Below are positions 54,328 through 63,860 of a DNA stretch of 64,000 bases, piece by piece (position 1 is the first letter of the stretch; each line of letters opens with the position of its first letter). This DNA is from Chloracidobacterium sp. (lineage in GTDB: Bacteria > Acidobacteriota > Blastocatellia > Pyrinomonadales > Pyrinomonadaceae): the NCBI GenBank assembly GCA_015075585.1, contig JABTUB010000001.1, forward strand, positions 1,226,501 to 1,290,500. The letters run 5' to 3'. A program made the position numbers and the translations under genes. The notes under the pieces are model-generated. The model was not told the DNA's origin. It saw only the letters and a program-made list of their open reading frames with translations, and made no database searches.

Positions 54328-56091
54328 ATGAAACGAATAGTCTTTATCAATAACAGCGATTTAGAATTACCTAAGATCAAGATAGGAGAGGTTGAGTATG
54401 AACCTGAGCAGAAGCGGGCCGGATATCTAGTGCCGTACATGCCTAAGGGCTTTGATAGTCATTTCGATGGCGAAACAATTTTTGTTATTGACGTGCATTG
54501 CCGAATTCATGAAAAGGATAATCTGCAAGATCAAGCAGGTTTGACTGTTTATCGATACTTACTCAAATGTTTTACTGGCAGGCAAGATAAGCTAAAAGTT
54601 ATTTTCTATTCACCAATTCCAGTCGCAAATCTGATTAAAAATAAGCCGGAAAATTATGTTTTGAAGGTTCTTCCGTTTGTCGAATGCAAGTATGCATGTG
54701 AAAGTACATTTATCCCCGCAGATGATGAGGCAGATGGAGCAGTCAAGAAGGAGAACTACGCTTGCGGCAATTTGTTCGAAAGAGATCTGATCTCAATTCT
54801 TGTTAAAGATAAATGGCCTCAGTTTAATAATGCATCTGAGAACCTTCTGAGTGGTTGGGCACTCGTAAACAAAGAGAAGATCCAGGATGGGAATGACTCC
54901 GATGGGAAACTTAGGCTCAATGAGATGAGTTTGTTAATAATCGACGATGAATTAGCAAGTTGGGCACATACATACCAGTGCATCTTCCACGGGACAAACC
55001 TCCCGATTGATAAACTTCCGTCGCAGCAGAAGTTTAAAGAAGTTTGGAATAACGGAAATGGAATCGAGAGTTGGTTGGAACTTGCCAAGCGTAGTGATGC
55101 CATATTATCTGATCTATATATAGAGGAGAATCACGAAGACACAAATCCATACAAGTCGATCAGCGACCTGGAAAAGATTTCCGGTTACAAACTTTTCAAA
55201 CGTATAAAGGAAGAATATCCATATCTTCCTTACATGATGTTCACTTTAAGTAACAAGGTATGGAATGCTGATGCGTTCCGATCTGAGGGCGTTTGGGCGT
55301 GGGCTGTAAAGGAAACGTCTTTGGATACAACTCGTGAAAACAAGAAAGCACAGTTCGAGCATTTCGAAGCTTGTATAAAAAAACTTGTTGATCCTGAATG
55401 CCGCTTCTATGCAAAGGTTTGGAAGCGACTTCTAGAGCTTAAAAAAGCGGAACATACCACCTTATGGTGGCATACGAAGGAGCAGGATTCGGTGAAAATC
55501 ATAGAAGAGTGCATCCTTGTTCTTGATACAGTTTTTAGCCAGCGATCGACCTTTGAAACAAAGAAAGTCGCTGACTTTGAAGGGCGACTTTGTTCCGTAG
55601 TGCTAAACAATATTGGGGGGCTTTGTGAAGTTTTAGAGATCAACCCTGATTCTGGTAAGCAGAATGTGAGCTTAGTAGCTTCATACATATGGAGAGTACG
55701 TAGCTTTTATTCGCACAAATTATCGTATCGTCGAGCTAAACCGTTAGAAGTGTTGTTTTGTGTCGATTTATTCATTGGTCTGCTTCTTCTAGACAATTCC
55801 AGCTTTGAAGGGTTGGAAACGCGCAAGATGCTTTGGAAAGACGATGGTAGGCCGGACAACGCCAATATAAACTATTTTCGACAATTTGACTCGTTTATCT
55901 CTGAATGCGGTATAACCTTTGTTCGGGAAATACGTGACTCATTAGCGGATCGCTTCAAAGACGTTAATTATGATGTCATCTCCGATTTTTATGATAGAAG
56001 GATTGCCGAAGAAAAGCGCAAAGTAAAAAGCGCGAATGCCGCTTTGGCCGCTTTAAGAGCCATCAAAAAAATGAACACTCAATCTCGATAA
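54328..56091 (+). CDS. Tandem receiver-like protein with HEPN-like C-terminal domain (587 aa)
   Basis: A paralogue of the preceding protein. The first domain has FVIDVHC, VIFYSPI and VLPF; both share the block NNASENLLSGWAL or its SNASENLLSGWAL variant between domains. The second receiver shows IIDDE, D262 in ILSDLYI, TLS on the fourth strand and the Lys in VKETS. The C-terminal helical part includes IWRVRSFYSHK, with R458-x4-H463. The 24-base gap to the previous gene is the largest in the operon core; the stop shares one base with the next start. Confidence 0.65.
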   Translation: MKRIVFINNSDLELPKIKIGEVEYEPEQKRAGYLVPYMPKGFDSHFDGETIFVIDVHCRIHEKDNLQDQAGLTVYRYLLKCFTGRQDKLKVIFYSPIPVANLIKNKPENYVLKVLPFVECKYACESTFIPADDEADGAVKKENYACGNLFERDLISILVKDKWPQFNNASENLLSGWALVNKEKIQDGNDSDGKLRLNEMSLLIIDDELASWAHTYQCIFHGTNLPIDKLPSQQKFKEVWNNGNGIESWLELAKRSDAILSDLYIEENHEDTNPYKSISDLEKISGYKLFKRIKEEYPYLPYMMFTLSNKVWNADAFRSEGVWAWAVKETSLDTTRENKKAQFEHFEACIKKLVDPECRFYAKVWKRLLELKKAEHTTLWWHTKEQDSVKIIEECILVLDTVFSQRSTFETKKVADFEGRLCSVVLNNIGGLCEVLEINPDSGKQNVSLVASYIWRVRSFYSHKLSYRRAKPLEVLFCVDLFIGLLLLDNSSFEGLETRKMLWKDDGRPDNANINYFRQFDSFISECGITFVREIRDSLADRFKDVNYDVISDFYDRRIAEEKRKVKSANAALAALRAIKKMNTQSR

Positions 56092-57677
56092 TGTCTAATG
56101 GTATTCACATTTGTAATTCAGGAGCGTCTGGGCCATCCGGTTGGGAAATTGTCGACACCGACGCGAAATTGCAGGATGGTCCTGTGCCCCCAGATTCTTT
56201 TTGGTTGGTCAATATTCACTTAAACTGGGGAGGTCGTTTCTTATCGAGCGACTACGGGTTTGATGTGGCCAACATCATTAGAACAAAGTTGAAATCAACT
56301 GCACCTATTATTTTCTACAGCCCAATTAAAGCAAGTTACTTTGAAAGGAGAAGCGAAAAGAAACTCAAATACAAAATACTTTTTGGCAGAGGCTCTGGAT
56401 TCATAGAGTCTCCGTTTACACAATCCGACCTGGATGAAGTCATTAAGAATACGCCTCCTCTAACTCCATCTGCATTGCATGATGTGGTGACCATGCTTGC
56501 TGATGTTAAGGGAATGGTGCTTGACAAACTTAATCACAATCTCAAATTTGGAAACGATCCATTGCCTTACTTCAATGAAGTCGAACCGTTTCTAAGCCAG
56601 ATACAGAAGACGCTCGTTGAGTTTGATAATTATCGCGACAAGCTTGTGAAAGCCCGTTCAGAAAATAACGAAACTGAATTCCGGGAAATCAAAGAAGCAT
56701 TTTTGGGGCTTTGCGCCGCATCTCTTACAGAGCAAGGACAATCTGCTGCTCCGATGACTGCCAAGAAACATAAGATACTTCTTGTCGAAGACAATGAGAA
56801 CCAGCTTAAGGAAGCGGTTGATTTTTTGAACAAGAGTTTTGAAGTAGTTGCTGAAAGCGACGCCCAGAATGCAATTGATATACTGGATGCAGATACAGGT
56901 AATGAGATACTTGCGGTTATTTGCGATTGGCGGCTCTACAAAGACGGTTCAGAATACTGGCAAAAATATCAAGGGTACGAGATCTTGGATCATGCCTCAA
57001 AGAATGGATTCAGAGCGCTTTTTGCACTCACATCGCAGGCTGACTTTGTAGTTCATCAGATAAGAAACGCAACCGATTTTCGTTTTCAATTAGTAAAAAA
57101 ACAGAACGTCGAGAATGATCAGCAAAAAGCACTTTTTGCCGATATGATCGCAACTGGTTGTGCCGATGCTCTGACCATTCTCTCAGAGAGGCCAAACTCG
57201 GCGTCATGGACAAATGAAGACAACGGAGTTTCTTACCAGAAGTTGTATCTCCAAACCAAACACAGCTTAGAAGCAGCCGCATTTTTTGCGTCAGTCGCAT
57301 CAAAGGCCGACGAAGTTTGGGCTTATGTAACCGAGCAAAGTAAGAACAACTATAGGGACATTACTGATATCCGTGATCGGTTCGGGTTAAAGATGTCCAA
57401 GAAACATAAGCAGCTTTTTCCTGTACTTGTACTCAGATTGGTATGGTTCGCAATGTGGACAACTTTGAGCGATACGGAAAGGGATGATACGCGTGTGTTT
57501 GTGAGGATGTACAAGATACTTTGCACGGGCAATTATTCCGGAACCACGATCGAATACCACAAGAACAATGCTAATCAGGAAGTAAGCCGAATGTGCTTAA
57601 CCCGAGAAGATGTTCAGGGCGGCGTAATGCTTCCCCACGAACGAGCCTGGCTGCTGAAACACGGATTGTTAAAGTAG
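56091..57677 (+). CDS. Receiver-like plus response-regulator receiver protein (528 aa)
   Basis: The N-terminal ~130 residues repeat the receiver-like domain of the two proteins before it (LVNIHLN, IIFYSPIKAS, ESPF). Residues ~222-345 are a complete receiver: VEDN at the first strand, D279 in ICDWRL, the Thr in ALTSQ and the Lys pair in LVKKQ. The C-terminal part is helical and lacks an obvious R-x4-H motif, so it may signal rather than cut. It ends the operon, with a terminator 20 bases after the stop. Confidence 0.75.
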   Translation: MSNGIHICNSGASGPSGWEIVDTDAKLQDGPVPPDSFWLVNIHLNWGGRFLSSDYGFDVANIIRTKLKSTAPIIFYSPIKASYFERRSEKKLKYKILFGRGSGFIESPFTQSDLDEVIKNTPPLTPSALHDVVTMLADVKGMVLDKLNHNLKFGNDPLPYFNEVEPFLSQIQKTLVEFDNYRDKLVKARSENNETEFREIKEAFLGLCAASLTEQGQSAAPMTAKKHKILLVEDNENQLKEAVDFLNKSFEVVAESDAQNAIDILDADTGNEILAVICDWRLYKDGSEYWQKYQGYEILDHASKNGFRALFALTSQADFVVHQIRNATDFRFQLVKKQNVENDQQKALFADMIATGCADALTILSERPNSASWTNEDNGVSYQKLYLQTKHSLEAAAFFASVASKADEVWAYVTEQSKNNYRDITDIRDRFGLKMSKKHKQLFPVLVLRLVWFAMWTTLSDTERDDTRVFVRMYKILCTGNYSGTTIEYHKNNANQEVSRMCLTREDVQGGVMLPHERAWLLKHGLLK

Positions 57678-58078
57678 AGAGGCACAAATAGAAAATTAAA
57701 AGGGCTTGTCATTTATTAAATGGCGAGCCTTTTCTATTCAAATAATTCCAGCTAATCCTGCCGTAAATTATCATGCAAAAAATTGAAAAAGATAGCAGCA
57801 AGAAAGGTTGTCCGAAATAAGCAACCGGTTCGCTACAGATAATTTCAGCTAATTTATGCGATGCACATAATGACTCTTGTGAGGACGATTTCAACCAAAG
57901 GAGGTAGCGATATGGGAGGAATATAAAACAACCGGGGCGGGCAACCGCCCAACAACTCTCAAGTCTTCGCTGTCGCGGCCACAAGCTGCTTGACGGCTGC
58001 CAACCCGGGCGATGTGTGTTCCGGTGATGGCAGCGGTATATTTCGAATCAGATTTTAAGGCACTTACTCAAGAACTTT
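57678..58078 (+). promoter_or_regulatory. Regulatory leader of the SEDS-PBP operon
   Basis: After the terminator the 400-base stretch contains two copies of an ATAATTYCAGCTAAT motif (57742-57756, 57839-57853), and then TTCGCTGTCGCG (57966-57977), a small hairpin (GCGGC-CACAA-GCTGC) and TGCTTGACGGCTGCCA (57987-58002). The same elements in the same order occur before the gene at 63861. No gene is seen in the stretch. The last part may be a structured RNA leader. Confidence 0.5.
57698..57735 (+). terminator. Terminator of the Liv/receiver operon
   Basis: GGCTTGTCATTT pairs with AAATGGCGAGCC around ATT (with G-T pairs), flanked by AAAA on one side and TTTTC on the other. It lies just after the last receiver gene. 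Confidence 0.7.
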
Positions 58079-58363
58079 ATGAATACATTTTTATATAACC
58101 TTACAGCGAATGTTTGGAGTTGGCTGCGTGAAGCCTTCACTAAACAAAGCCTTAATCCCAACAAGGTGACCGGTATGGGTTCTTGGGTGGAATCTGAGAT
58201 GCCGGTTGATAAGCCGACCTTGTCGCCGATGAGTTCACGTGACAGGTCGCTTCCGCTGCATTTGCGACTTGAGGCTCTTCAGCCGGAACTAGAGCAATTT
58301 GATCGGGCACTGCCACACGCTCATTTTAATGGGGCTATCGATGTATCAGATTCCAATTTCTAA
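58079..58363 (+). CDS. Small hypothetical protein, first gene of SEDS-PBP operon
   Basis: A 94-residue protein without recognised family. The start is Trp/Leu-rich and could lie at a membrane surface; residues ~45-85 include SSRDRSLPLHLRLEAL and a helix rich in Leu/Glu. It has no signal peptide. It lies 20 bases before the DUF4407 gene and directly after the conserved leader, so it is probably part of the same unit. Confidence 0.5.
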   Translation: MNTFLYNLTANVWSWLREAFTKQSLNPNKVTGMGSWVESEMPVDKPTLSPMSSRDRSLPLHLRLEALQPELEQFDRALPHAHFNGAIDVSDSNF

Positions 58364-58383
58364 GTTGAGAACAAGAAAAATAT

Positions 58384-59535
58384 ATGACAAACGCAATTAT
58401 TAAAATCATGAACGTAATCTTAACGATCTTCTTTGCCTTAGGCGGAGCGGATTTTAATGTTTTGAGAGAGTCTAGTTCAAAAACTAAAAGAAAATACTTT
58501 GCGTTTTCTATAGGCCTGCTTGGGTCAGTCGGTCTCGCATTTATCGGCGGCGCAGATGTCGCAAATCATTACATTCCAGAGGGCACTGATGTCAAGACTC
58601 AAGTTTTAATTTGTATTGCTGCTGGTCTGCTCTGGTCAATATTGGTTTTCTCCTACGATTTCGGAATTATGAATGTTGATGGCTTAGGTGTCATCGGCAA
58701 AATCATGCGCGTCGTGTCAGGAATTGCTGCTGTTTTTCTAACGGTAACTGCACTCATTACTCTGATGACTCAGACAAAAATTGACAACCGGATAAATGCT
58801 ACGAAGGTTACGGAACTCAAGGCTGTCGACACGCGATATCTGTCAGCAAAGGAGACTAGATACAAACTAGTAAATGACAAGAAGGCTCATGCGGAGAAGT
58901 ACAACCTCGAGGTTGTACAAACTGAAGCAAACCGTGGGTACCCAGGACCGCGATACAACGAGAAGAAGGCAGCCTACGACGCAATGATCAATGATGTTAA
59001 TAGCGAAATACTCAAGCTGGAATCACTAGAAGCCCCTTTTTTTGAGTCATATCAATCTGAGCGCGAAGAAATTCAGGGACGTGGTTCAGGTGATTTTCTC
59101 ATCAAGGTTGAGACTCTTTTCAGCATTATTTCGGAAGGCGGAATCGCGGCAATTCTGATCGTCACCGCTTTATACACGATCTTTGGCGCGTTCGAGATGG
59201 GAGTGCTGGCTCTCAAGGCGACGACCTCCGAGAACGATGAGTATCATGAAAGGGAGAAACAATATAACACGCGAATGGCCCCAATTTTATTGGAAGCCGC
59301 ACAAGCCGAGGCTGATCTAAAGCGAGATAGGCTGATGCTAGCTGCTCAAAAGGGCAGAGGCGATTTTTACGCTCTGAAGCATGATGCCGATATGCTTGAT
59401 CTTAATGACAGCATCGTGAAAGAGGCGGAGATACGTGGAAAAATGCGAATCTTGCGAAATAAGGGTTATCACGCAAATGCTGACGCTCTTGAAGCCGAAC
59501 TGCAACGACTGCCCATGGGTCGTAACGCAGCTTAA
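58384..59535 (+). CDS. DUF4407 family membrane protein
   Basis: A 383-residue protein. Hydrophobic segments near residues 35-60, 70-95, 105-130 and 250-280 surround a charged coiled-coil region (140-235) that contains YPGPRYNEKK, the typical layout of DUF4407. The C-terminal ~100 residues are a charged helix, probably cytoplasmic. DUF4407 function is unknown; members sit near surface or signalling genes. It ends eight bases before the SEDS-PBP gene. Confidence 0.8.
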   Translation: MTNAIIKIMNVILTIFFALGGADFNVLRESSSKTKRKYFAFSIGLLGSVGLAFIGGADVANHYIPEGTDVKTQVLICIAAGLLWSILVFSYDFGIMNVDGLGVIGKIMRVVSGIAAVFLTVTALITLMTQTKIDNRINATKVTELKAVDTRYLSAKETRYKLVNDKKAHAEKYNLEVVQTEANRGYPGPRYNEKKAAYDAMINDVNSEILKLESLEAPFFESYQSEREEIQGRGSGDFLIKVETLFSIISEGGIAAILIVTALYTIFGAFEMGVLALKATTSENDEYHEREKQYNTRMAPILLEAAQAEADLKRDRLMLAAQKGRGDFYALKHDADMLDLNDSIVKEAEIRGKMRILRNKGYHANADALEAELQRLPMGRNAA

Positions 59536-59543
59536 GAATATCT

Positions 59544-62500
59544 ATGTTGAAATACATCCTTTTAATAGCTCTGTCGTTCTTCTGCTGTGCGTATGCTGCA
59601 TCTAGCATAAGGGAGATTGTATTCAACGACCCGGCGCCATTTTCAATCAAATGTATCGGTGTTGCGCTTGATCCCGCCAAGACGTTCGAGATACGTAATT
59701 CAAAAACAGAGTCTGAACACGTTCTTCAAATTGATTATCCACAAGGCAAAGGTCTGCTACCTAACAGTCTCGGGAGTATCAGTTATGACGACAAAGCTGG
59801 AGAATATACCCTGACTGTAGCCAGTGAAGTGACAAGCAAAAAGGAGAACTCAGTGAATCCTTTCTTTGCCTTTGCTCGAACTGCTGAAAAGGGCTGGTTC
59901 GGCTTCGGACAGCACTCCTTTTTCAACGCGGGAGATAAAATATTTCGTGACCTGCGCGGGGACGGAATAATATTCAATTCACCTGCGGGTGACAAAAATT
60001 CGAGAGTTGCCATCAAGATTACCGGCTTTGAGAACAAGGCGTTCCTTTCTGCTAAAACCGAAGGCATCGGCGTCAGTTATCCGCTGGAAGCGGGGAAGTT
60101 GAATAAGTTCCTGGTGTTGTGCAACAGGGATGTCTCCTTGGTATCCGCAAGGGTTTTTAAGTTTAAGAATACGACTGATAACCAATGCAGTTTCACGATC
60201 GAAGCAACGCCTCAACAATCGTTTGGTCTTACATACAAGGTCTATGACGAGAACGGACGCGGTGTTGCCGAAGGAAGTGAGAATCAGTCGCGATTTGTTG
60301 CGGGCGATTTTCTCTTTGAGTTTAGCCCTTCCTATAGCTACTGGACCATACTGCCACTATTTCTGGGCATCTTAGTGTTAGCAGGATTTCAGATCTATAT
60401 TCTGAGACATTACAAGGTGAACGGTACTCCCACAATACAGGCTGTTATAGCAGTCCGATGTTTGTTCAATTGCCTTGCCTTCTTGTCTGTTCCACTATTC
60501 TTGACAATATCAAACTCGGATGCGAGCAGGTCTTGGTATTGGGGAGTCTTATTTTTGCTGAATTTGACGTATTTTTCACATATTTTCCATAGTCCTGTTC
60601 GCAATTTGCGCTTCGGTTGGAGACTGAAAAATTTCTTTGGAAATCATTTCGTAAAAATAATTGTTTGTCTGGCTTTGATAGTCTTGCCATTTACCCTTCC
60701 CCATTTCACTTCAAATGAAAGGCTCGGTCCTATTCCGATGCTACACATTGTAAAAGTAGCGATTTTGGTCGGAATGTACGCCATTTACGATCGCTTAACA
60801 GCCAAGTCGTTAAGACATGCCGTTGTTTTGGTTTATGCTGCGATTTTGTCCTACTTCTCCGGAGATTTTGGAAGCATAATTTACAGTTCGTCTGCGTTTG
60901 CCATGATTGCGGTCTTCTCCGGTCAAGCGTTGAAATGGAGAACCGGAATTGCAATAACAGGGATTGTAGGAATAGTTATTCTGATCGGAGTCTTCTATTT
61001 AACCAACGGAACTGTTGCAGGAGGAAAAGGTTACAGAATATATGCCCAGTATATTCAGCCTGATAGCAAATATCTTGAAGATGCCAAAGAAGCAGACAGG
61101 GAGACTTATGCCTATCTGAACTTAATCGAGAAGCAACTTGTCGAGGGAAACATTCCGGCAATGCAAGATGTCGTTGTGCCAGCGCCGATGAGATCCACAG
61201 CATTTAGCGATTATGCCTTATTCTGGTCCTTAGTTTACGGCAAACTTTGGTTTGCGGTTCTGTTTAGTTTGACAATCGGTTTCTTGATCTATCAGCTCTC
61301 ATTCTTACTAATCTTAACCATTCGGCCTATCAACATTGGAAACGGAATGGCATATCTTCTCCCATCGACTCGCGAATCCGAATTCATACAGTTCCTTCTG
61401 GCCCTAACAATAGTCACACTGGGATACCCAGTGCTTTCAAATCTCCTGATAGCTCCGCTTACCGGTCAAAGCTTGCCATGTATATCGATCTCGTTGATAG
61501 AGCCTGGTTTCCTGGCTTTACTACTTATCGCTCTTTCGTTCATCTTCATGGATCAGAGATACCAGCAACCGACCGATCCTCGTATTACGCAGGATTATCG
61601 AGGTGTTCTTTCCGCTCTCAAGAAAGGCGGGCTTTTAGTTTTGGCTGTATTTGCCGCCTTGCTATTTATGAGGTGGAGTATTCTGCTGATTGTGCCTAAT
61701 GACTATCGGTGGGTGAAGACTGCGAGGAAAGGTGAAAGCGAAATGGGAGCCATTGTCAATCATTTAAATTCTTCAGACAAAAATTCGTTGATCAGAGCCG
61801 GAAGCGACTTGATCGGAACAAATGAGCGCACAGCGGTCAATACCAAGAACAAGTTCCTTCTCCAGAACATTTCAAGCCTCTACTATGCAAACGTCCCATA
61901 TTCACGTATAAAAATCGAGAACGCTAAATTTGAATTGACCAGTGAGCGGCTTTTAAGACGGATGGATGCCGCTTACTATTTTATGGTTCGCTCCCGACAA
62001 ATCAGCGGCGAGCGATCACCATTTGGACGAGTAATGGCGGTGGATCAAATCGTCAACGGAGACTCCAAAGTTATCTATACAAATGACTACTATTCTTCGA
62101 TCCTGCCATCCGCAAAGACAACTAATGCTGATTTGACAGCTGAACTTGCGAAAGCACTCGAAGAACATCTGAAAAAGATTGGCGTAACGACAAACAAGGG
62201 GGCGATCGTGATCGTGAATAACAAAAATGGAGGCATTGTTGTGAACAGCACATATCCATTGATGGCCGACACGAATTCGAACGAAATACATTATCTGATC
62301 GGCAGTCTCAAGAAGCCTATCCTTGCCTACGCCGTCCTCGCGGTCAATTCGGCGTACAAAAACCGATCTTATGACGATGTCACATTCGATAACTTTATTC
62401 AGCAGTCAGATGATCTTTATGCTGCAAACCTTTTGAAGGATATTATGAAGCATTATCCTAAAGAATTTGGTAATGTTCTTGACAATGACTTGGAATTGCC

Positions 62501-63032
62501 TCTTGTGTCCCTGACCGAGGATGCTTATTTTGATAAGTTGCCTGCAAAGGCTGCATATTCACGACCGCTTAATAAAAACAACGAAATCTATAGATTGAGC
62601 ATTGGGCAGGAAAAGCCGTATAGATTCATTGATGTCATTCAATGGTATGCCCGCATCGCTTCCGGAAAGAAACTGGAGTTGAACTATGCGGGAGACGAAC
62701 AAAGCTATGATGAGCTTTCAATTGATAAGAATGAGCTTAAAAGACTGAGGTCCGCGATGAGCAGTGTCCTTTCAGGTACGGCCGGTGTGGTTGGTGATGC
62801 CCTTGAAAAGAATGGATTCAAGAAAGCAAATTTCACTGCTAAGACCGGTACGGCCGAACACTCATCCGGCAAGTACAATCTGAGCAGTTCGTTTGTTATT
62901 GCAAGCAGCGAATTTACAATTGGGATGATGATCAATGGTAACATCCCCGCGAATAGCAAAGGTCTTTCTGCTAAAGATCTAATGGTTACAACAATTCCGA
63001 TACTTAGGAAATACAATATTCTCAATCGTTAG
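59544..63032 (+). CDS. SEDS polymerase fused to PBP-type transpeptidase domain (1162 aa)
   Basis: Residues 1-~20 are a signal peptide and ~20-265 an extracytoplasmic beta-rich domain. Residues ~268-690 are a multi-pass region matching SEDS glycosyltransferases: GDFGS (D441), an extracellular STAFSDY segment with D556 where the catalytic Asp sits, and GQSLPCISISLIEPG like the FtsW LPFISYGG region. Residues ~720-1162 are PBP-like: SLKK (S921, K924) for SxxK, SDD (955-957) at the SxN site and KTGT at 1100. It joins peptidoglycan polymerase and crosslinker, normally separate partners, in one chain. Confidence 0.8.
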   Translation: MLKYILLIALSFFCCAYAASSIREIVFNDPAPFSIKCIGVALDPAKTFEIRNSKTESEHVLQIDYPQGKGLLPNSLGSISYDDKAGEYTLTVASEVTSKKENSVNPFFAFARTAEKGWFGFGQHSFFNAGDKIFRDLRGDGIIFNSPAGDKNSRVAIKITGFENKAFLSAKTEGIGVSYPLEAGKLNKFLVLCNRDVSLVSARVFKFKNTTDNQCSFTIEATPQQSFGLTYKVYDENGRGVAEGSENQSRFVAGDFLFEFSPSYSYWTILPLFLGILVLAGFQIYILRHYKVNGTPTIQAVIAVRCLFNCLAFLSVPLFLTISNSDASRSWYWGVLFLLNLTYFSHIFHSPVRNLRFGWRLKNFFGNHFVKIIVCLALIVLPFTLPHFTSNERLGPIPMLHIVKVAILVGMYAIYDRLTAKSLRHAVVLVYAAILSYFSGDFGSIIYSSSAFAMIAVFSGQALKWRTGIAITGIVGIVILIGVFYLTNGTVAGGKGYRIYAQYIQPDSKYLEDAKEADRETYAYLNLIEKQLVEGNIPAMQDVVVPAPMRSTAFSDYALFWSLVYGKLWFAVLFSLTIGFLIYQLSFLLILTIRPINIGNGMAYLLPSTRESEFIQFLLALTIVTLGYPVLSNLLIAPLTGQSLPCISISLIEPGFLALLLIALSFIFMDQRYQQPTDPRITQDYRGVLSALKKGGLLVLAVFAALLFMRWSILLIVPNDYRWVKTARKGESEMGAIVNHLNSSDKNSLIRAGSDLIGTNERTAVNTKNKFLLQNISSLYYANVPYSRIKIENAKFELTSERLLRRMDAAYYFMVRSRQISGERSPFGRVMAVDQIVNGDSKVIYTNDYYSSILPSAKTTNADLTAELAKALEEHLKKIGVTTNKGAIVIVNNKNGGIVVNSTYPLMADTNSNEIHYLIGSLKKPILAYAVLAVNSAYKNRSYDDVTFDNFIQQSDDLYAANLLKDIMKHYPKEFGNVLDNDLELPLVSLTEDAYFDKLPAKAAYSRPLNKNNEIYRLSIGQEKPYRFIDVIQWYARIASGKKLELNYAGDEQSYDELSIDKNELKRLRSAMSSVLSGTAGVVGDALEKNGFKKANFTAKTGTAEHSSGKYNLSSSFVIASSEFTIGMMINGNIPANSKGLSAKDLMVTTIPILRKYNILNR

Positions 63033-63047
63033 GATGAGCTGTTCTAC

Positions 63048-63527
63048 ATGGAATCAAATAGAGAAACAAACAACAAAACTGTCATCGATATTCACGAGTC
63101 TGATGCCCTACTTGTGAATGTTCGTAACATGAGCCGGCAGGTCCGTCGGAAATTCAATAAACGAATACGGGACCTGAAAGAAACATTGAAGCTAAATCCT
63201 GCTTTATTTGATCGGCGGTGGAACAATCTGGTTAAGGGCTGGCTGCATGAAACACACCGAAGGGCAAATGCATGGAGAATTCCCGATGATCAATTGAAAG
63301 ACTATACGAAAGAGCAACTTATTGATATGGGCAAGCTGGAAGTGTTTGAGGTTGTTGAGATAGCAAAATCTGTTATTGAGGCATGTGGCCCTGATATCTC
63401 CGAGAAAGTTGGAGCGATGACCGTAAACCAGGTGACGAACGAATGTATCAAAGCTGTTGCTGGCGTTGTTGATCACAGATTAAATTTCATGGTTGATAAG
63501 AGAATTTATCGTCGTATTAAGAAATAG
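63048..63527 (+). CDS. Hypothetical helical protein after SEDS-PBP
   Basis: A 159-residue, mainly helical and basic protein with no signal peptide or membrane segment and no recognised domain. Its start is 15 bases after the SEDS-PBP stop and a terminator follows 44 bases after its own stop, so it is the last gene of the operon. It may be a cytosolic adaptor of the fusion or of the DUF4407 protein. Confidence 0.6.
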   Translation: MESNRETNNKTVIDIHESDALLVNVRNMSRQVRRKFNKRIRDLKETLKLNPALFDRRWNNLVKGWLHETHRRANAWRIPDDQLKDYTKEQLIDMGKLEVFEVVEIAKSVIEACGPDISEKVGAMTVNQVTNECIKAVAGVVDHRLNFMVDKRIYRRIKK

Positions 63528-63570
63528 ACATTTTTTGCGCTAGCGCAAGACCGTTAGTCAAGTGCGAGTT

Positions 63571-63606
63571 GGCCAGTCATCTTAGATGACGGGCCTTTTC
63601 GTTTTT
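63571..63606 (+). terminator. Terminator of the SEDS-PBP operon
   Basis: GGCCAGTCATC pairs with GATGACGGGCC (one mismatch) around TTA and is followed by TTTTCGTTTTT. The stem is similar in layout to the terminator at 57698-57735. Confidence 0.8.
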
Positions 63607-63860
63607 CGAGGGATCAATTCGTGAATAATTTCAGCTAATTGCCGTCAGCAAATTATTAAGATTACCGAATCGACGAATACTAGTCTAGCGAAACTGACAC
63701 TCGAACTCCAACGACATTAGGTAAGATGACGTTGTAATGATTCAGAGAATTTGTTGCATTCGCTGTCGCGATCTTTTAGAGATTGCTTGACGGCTGCCAC
63801 GACGGGAGACGTGTATCTTCAGTTCTGGAGCGCACAAGATACAGAACGGACAACAAACAT
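63607..63860 (+). promoter_or_regulatory. Second copy of the conserved leader
   Basis: Contains AATAATTTCAGCTAATT (63624-63640), TTCGCTGTCGCG (63759-63770), a hairpin GCGATCT-TTTAG-AGATTGC and TGCTTGACGGCTGCCA (63784-63799), matching the leader before 58079. An additional stem, TGTATCTT with AAGATACA (63813-63844), lies just before the next gene. No gene is seen here. Confidence 0.5.
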
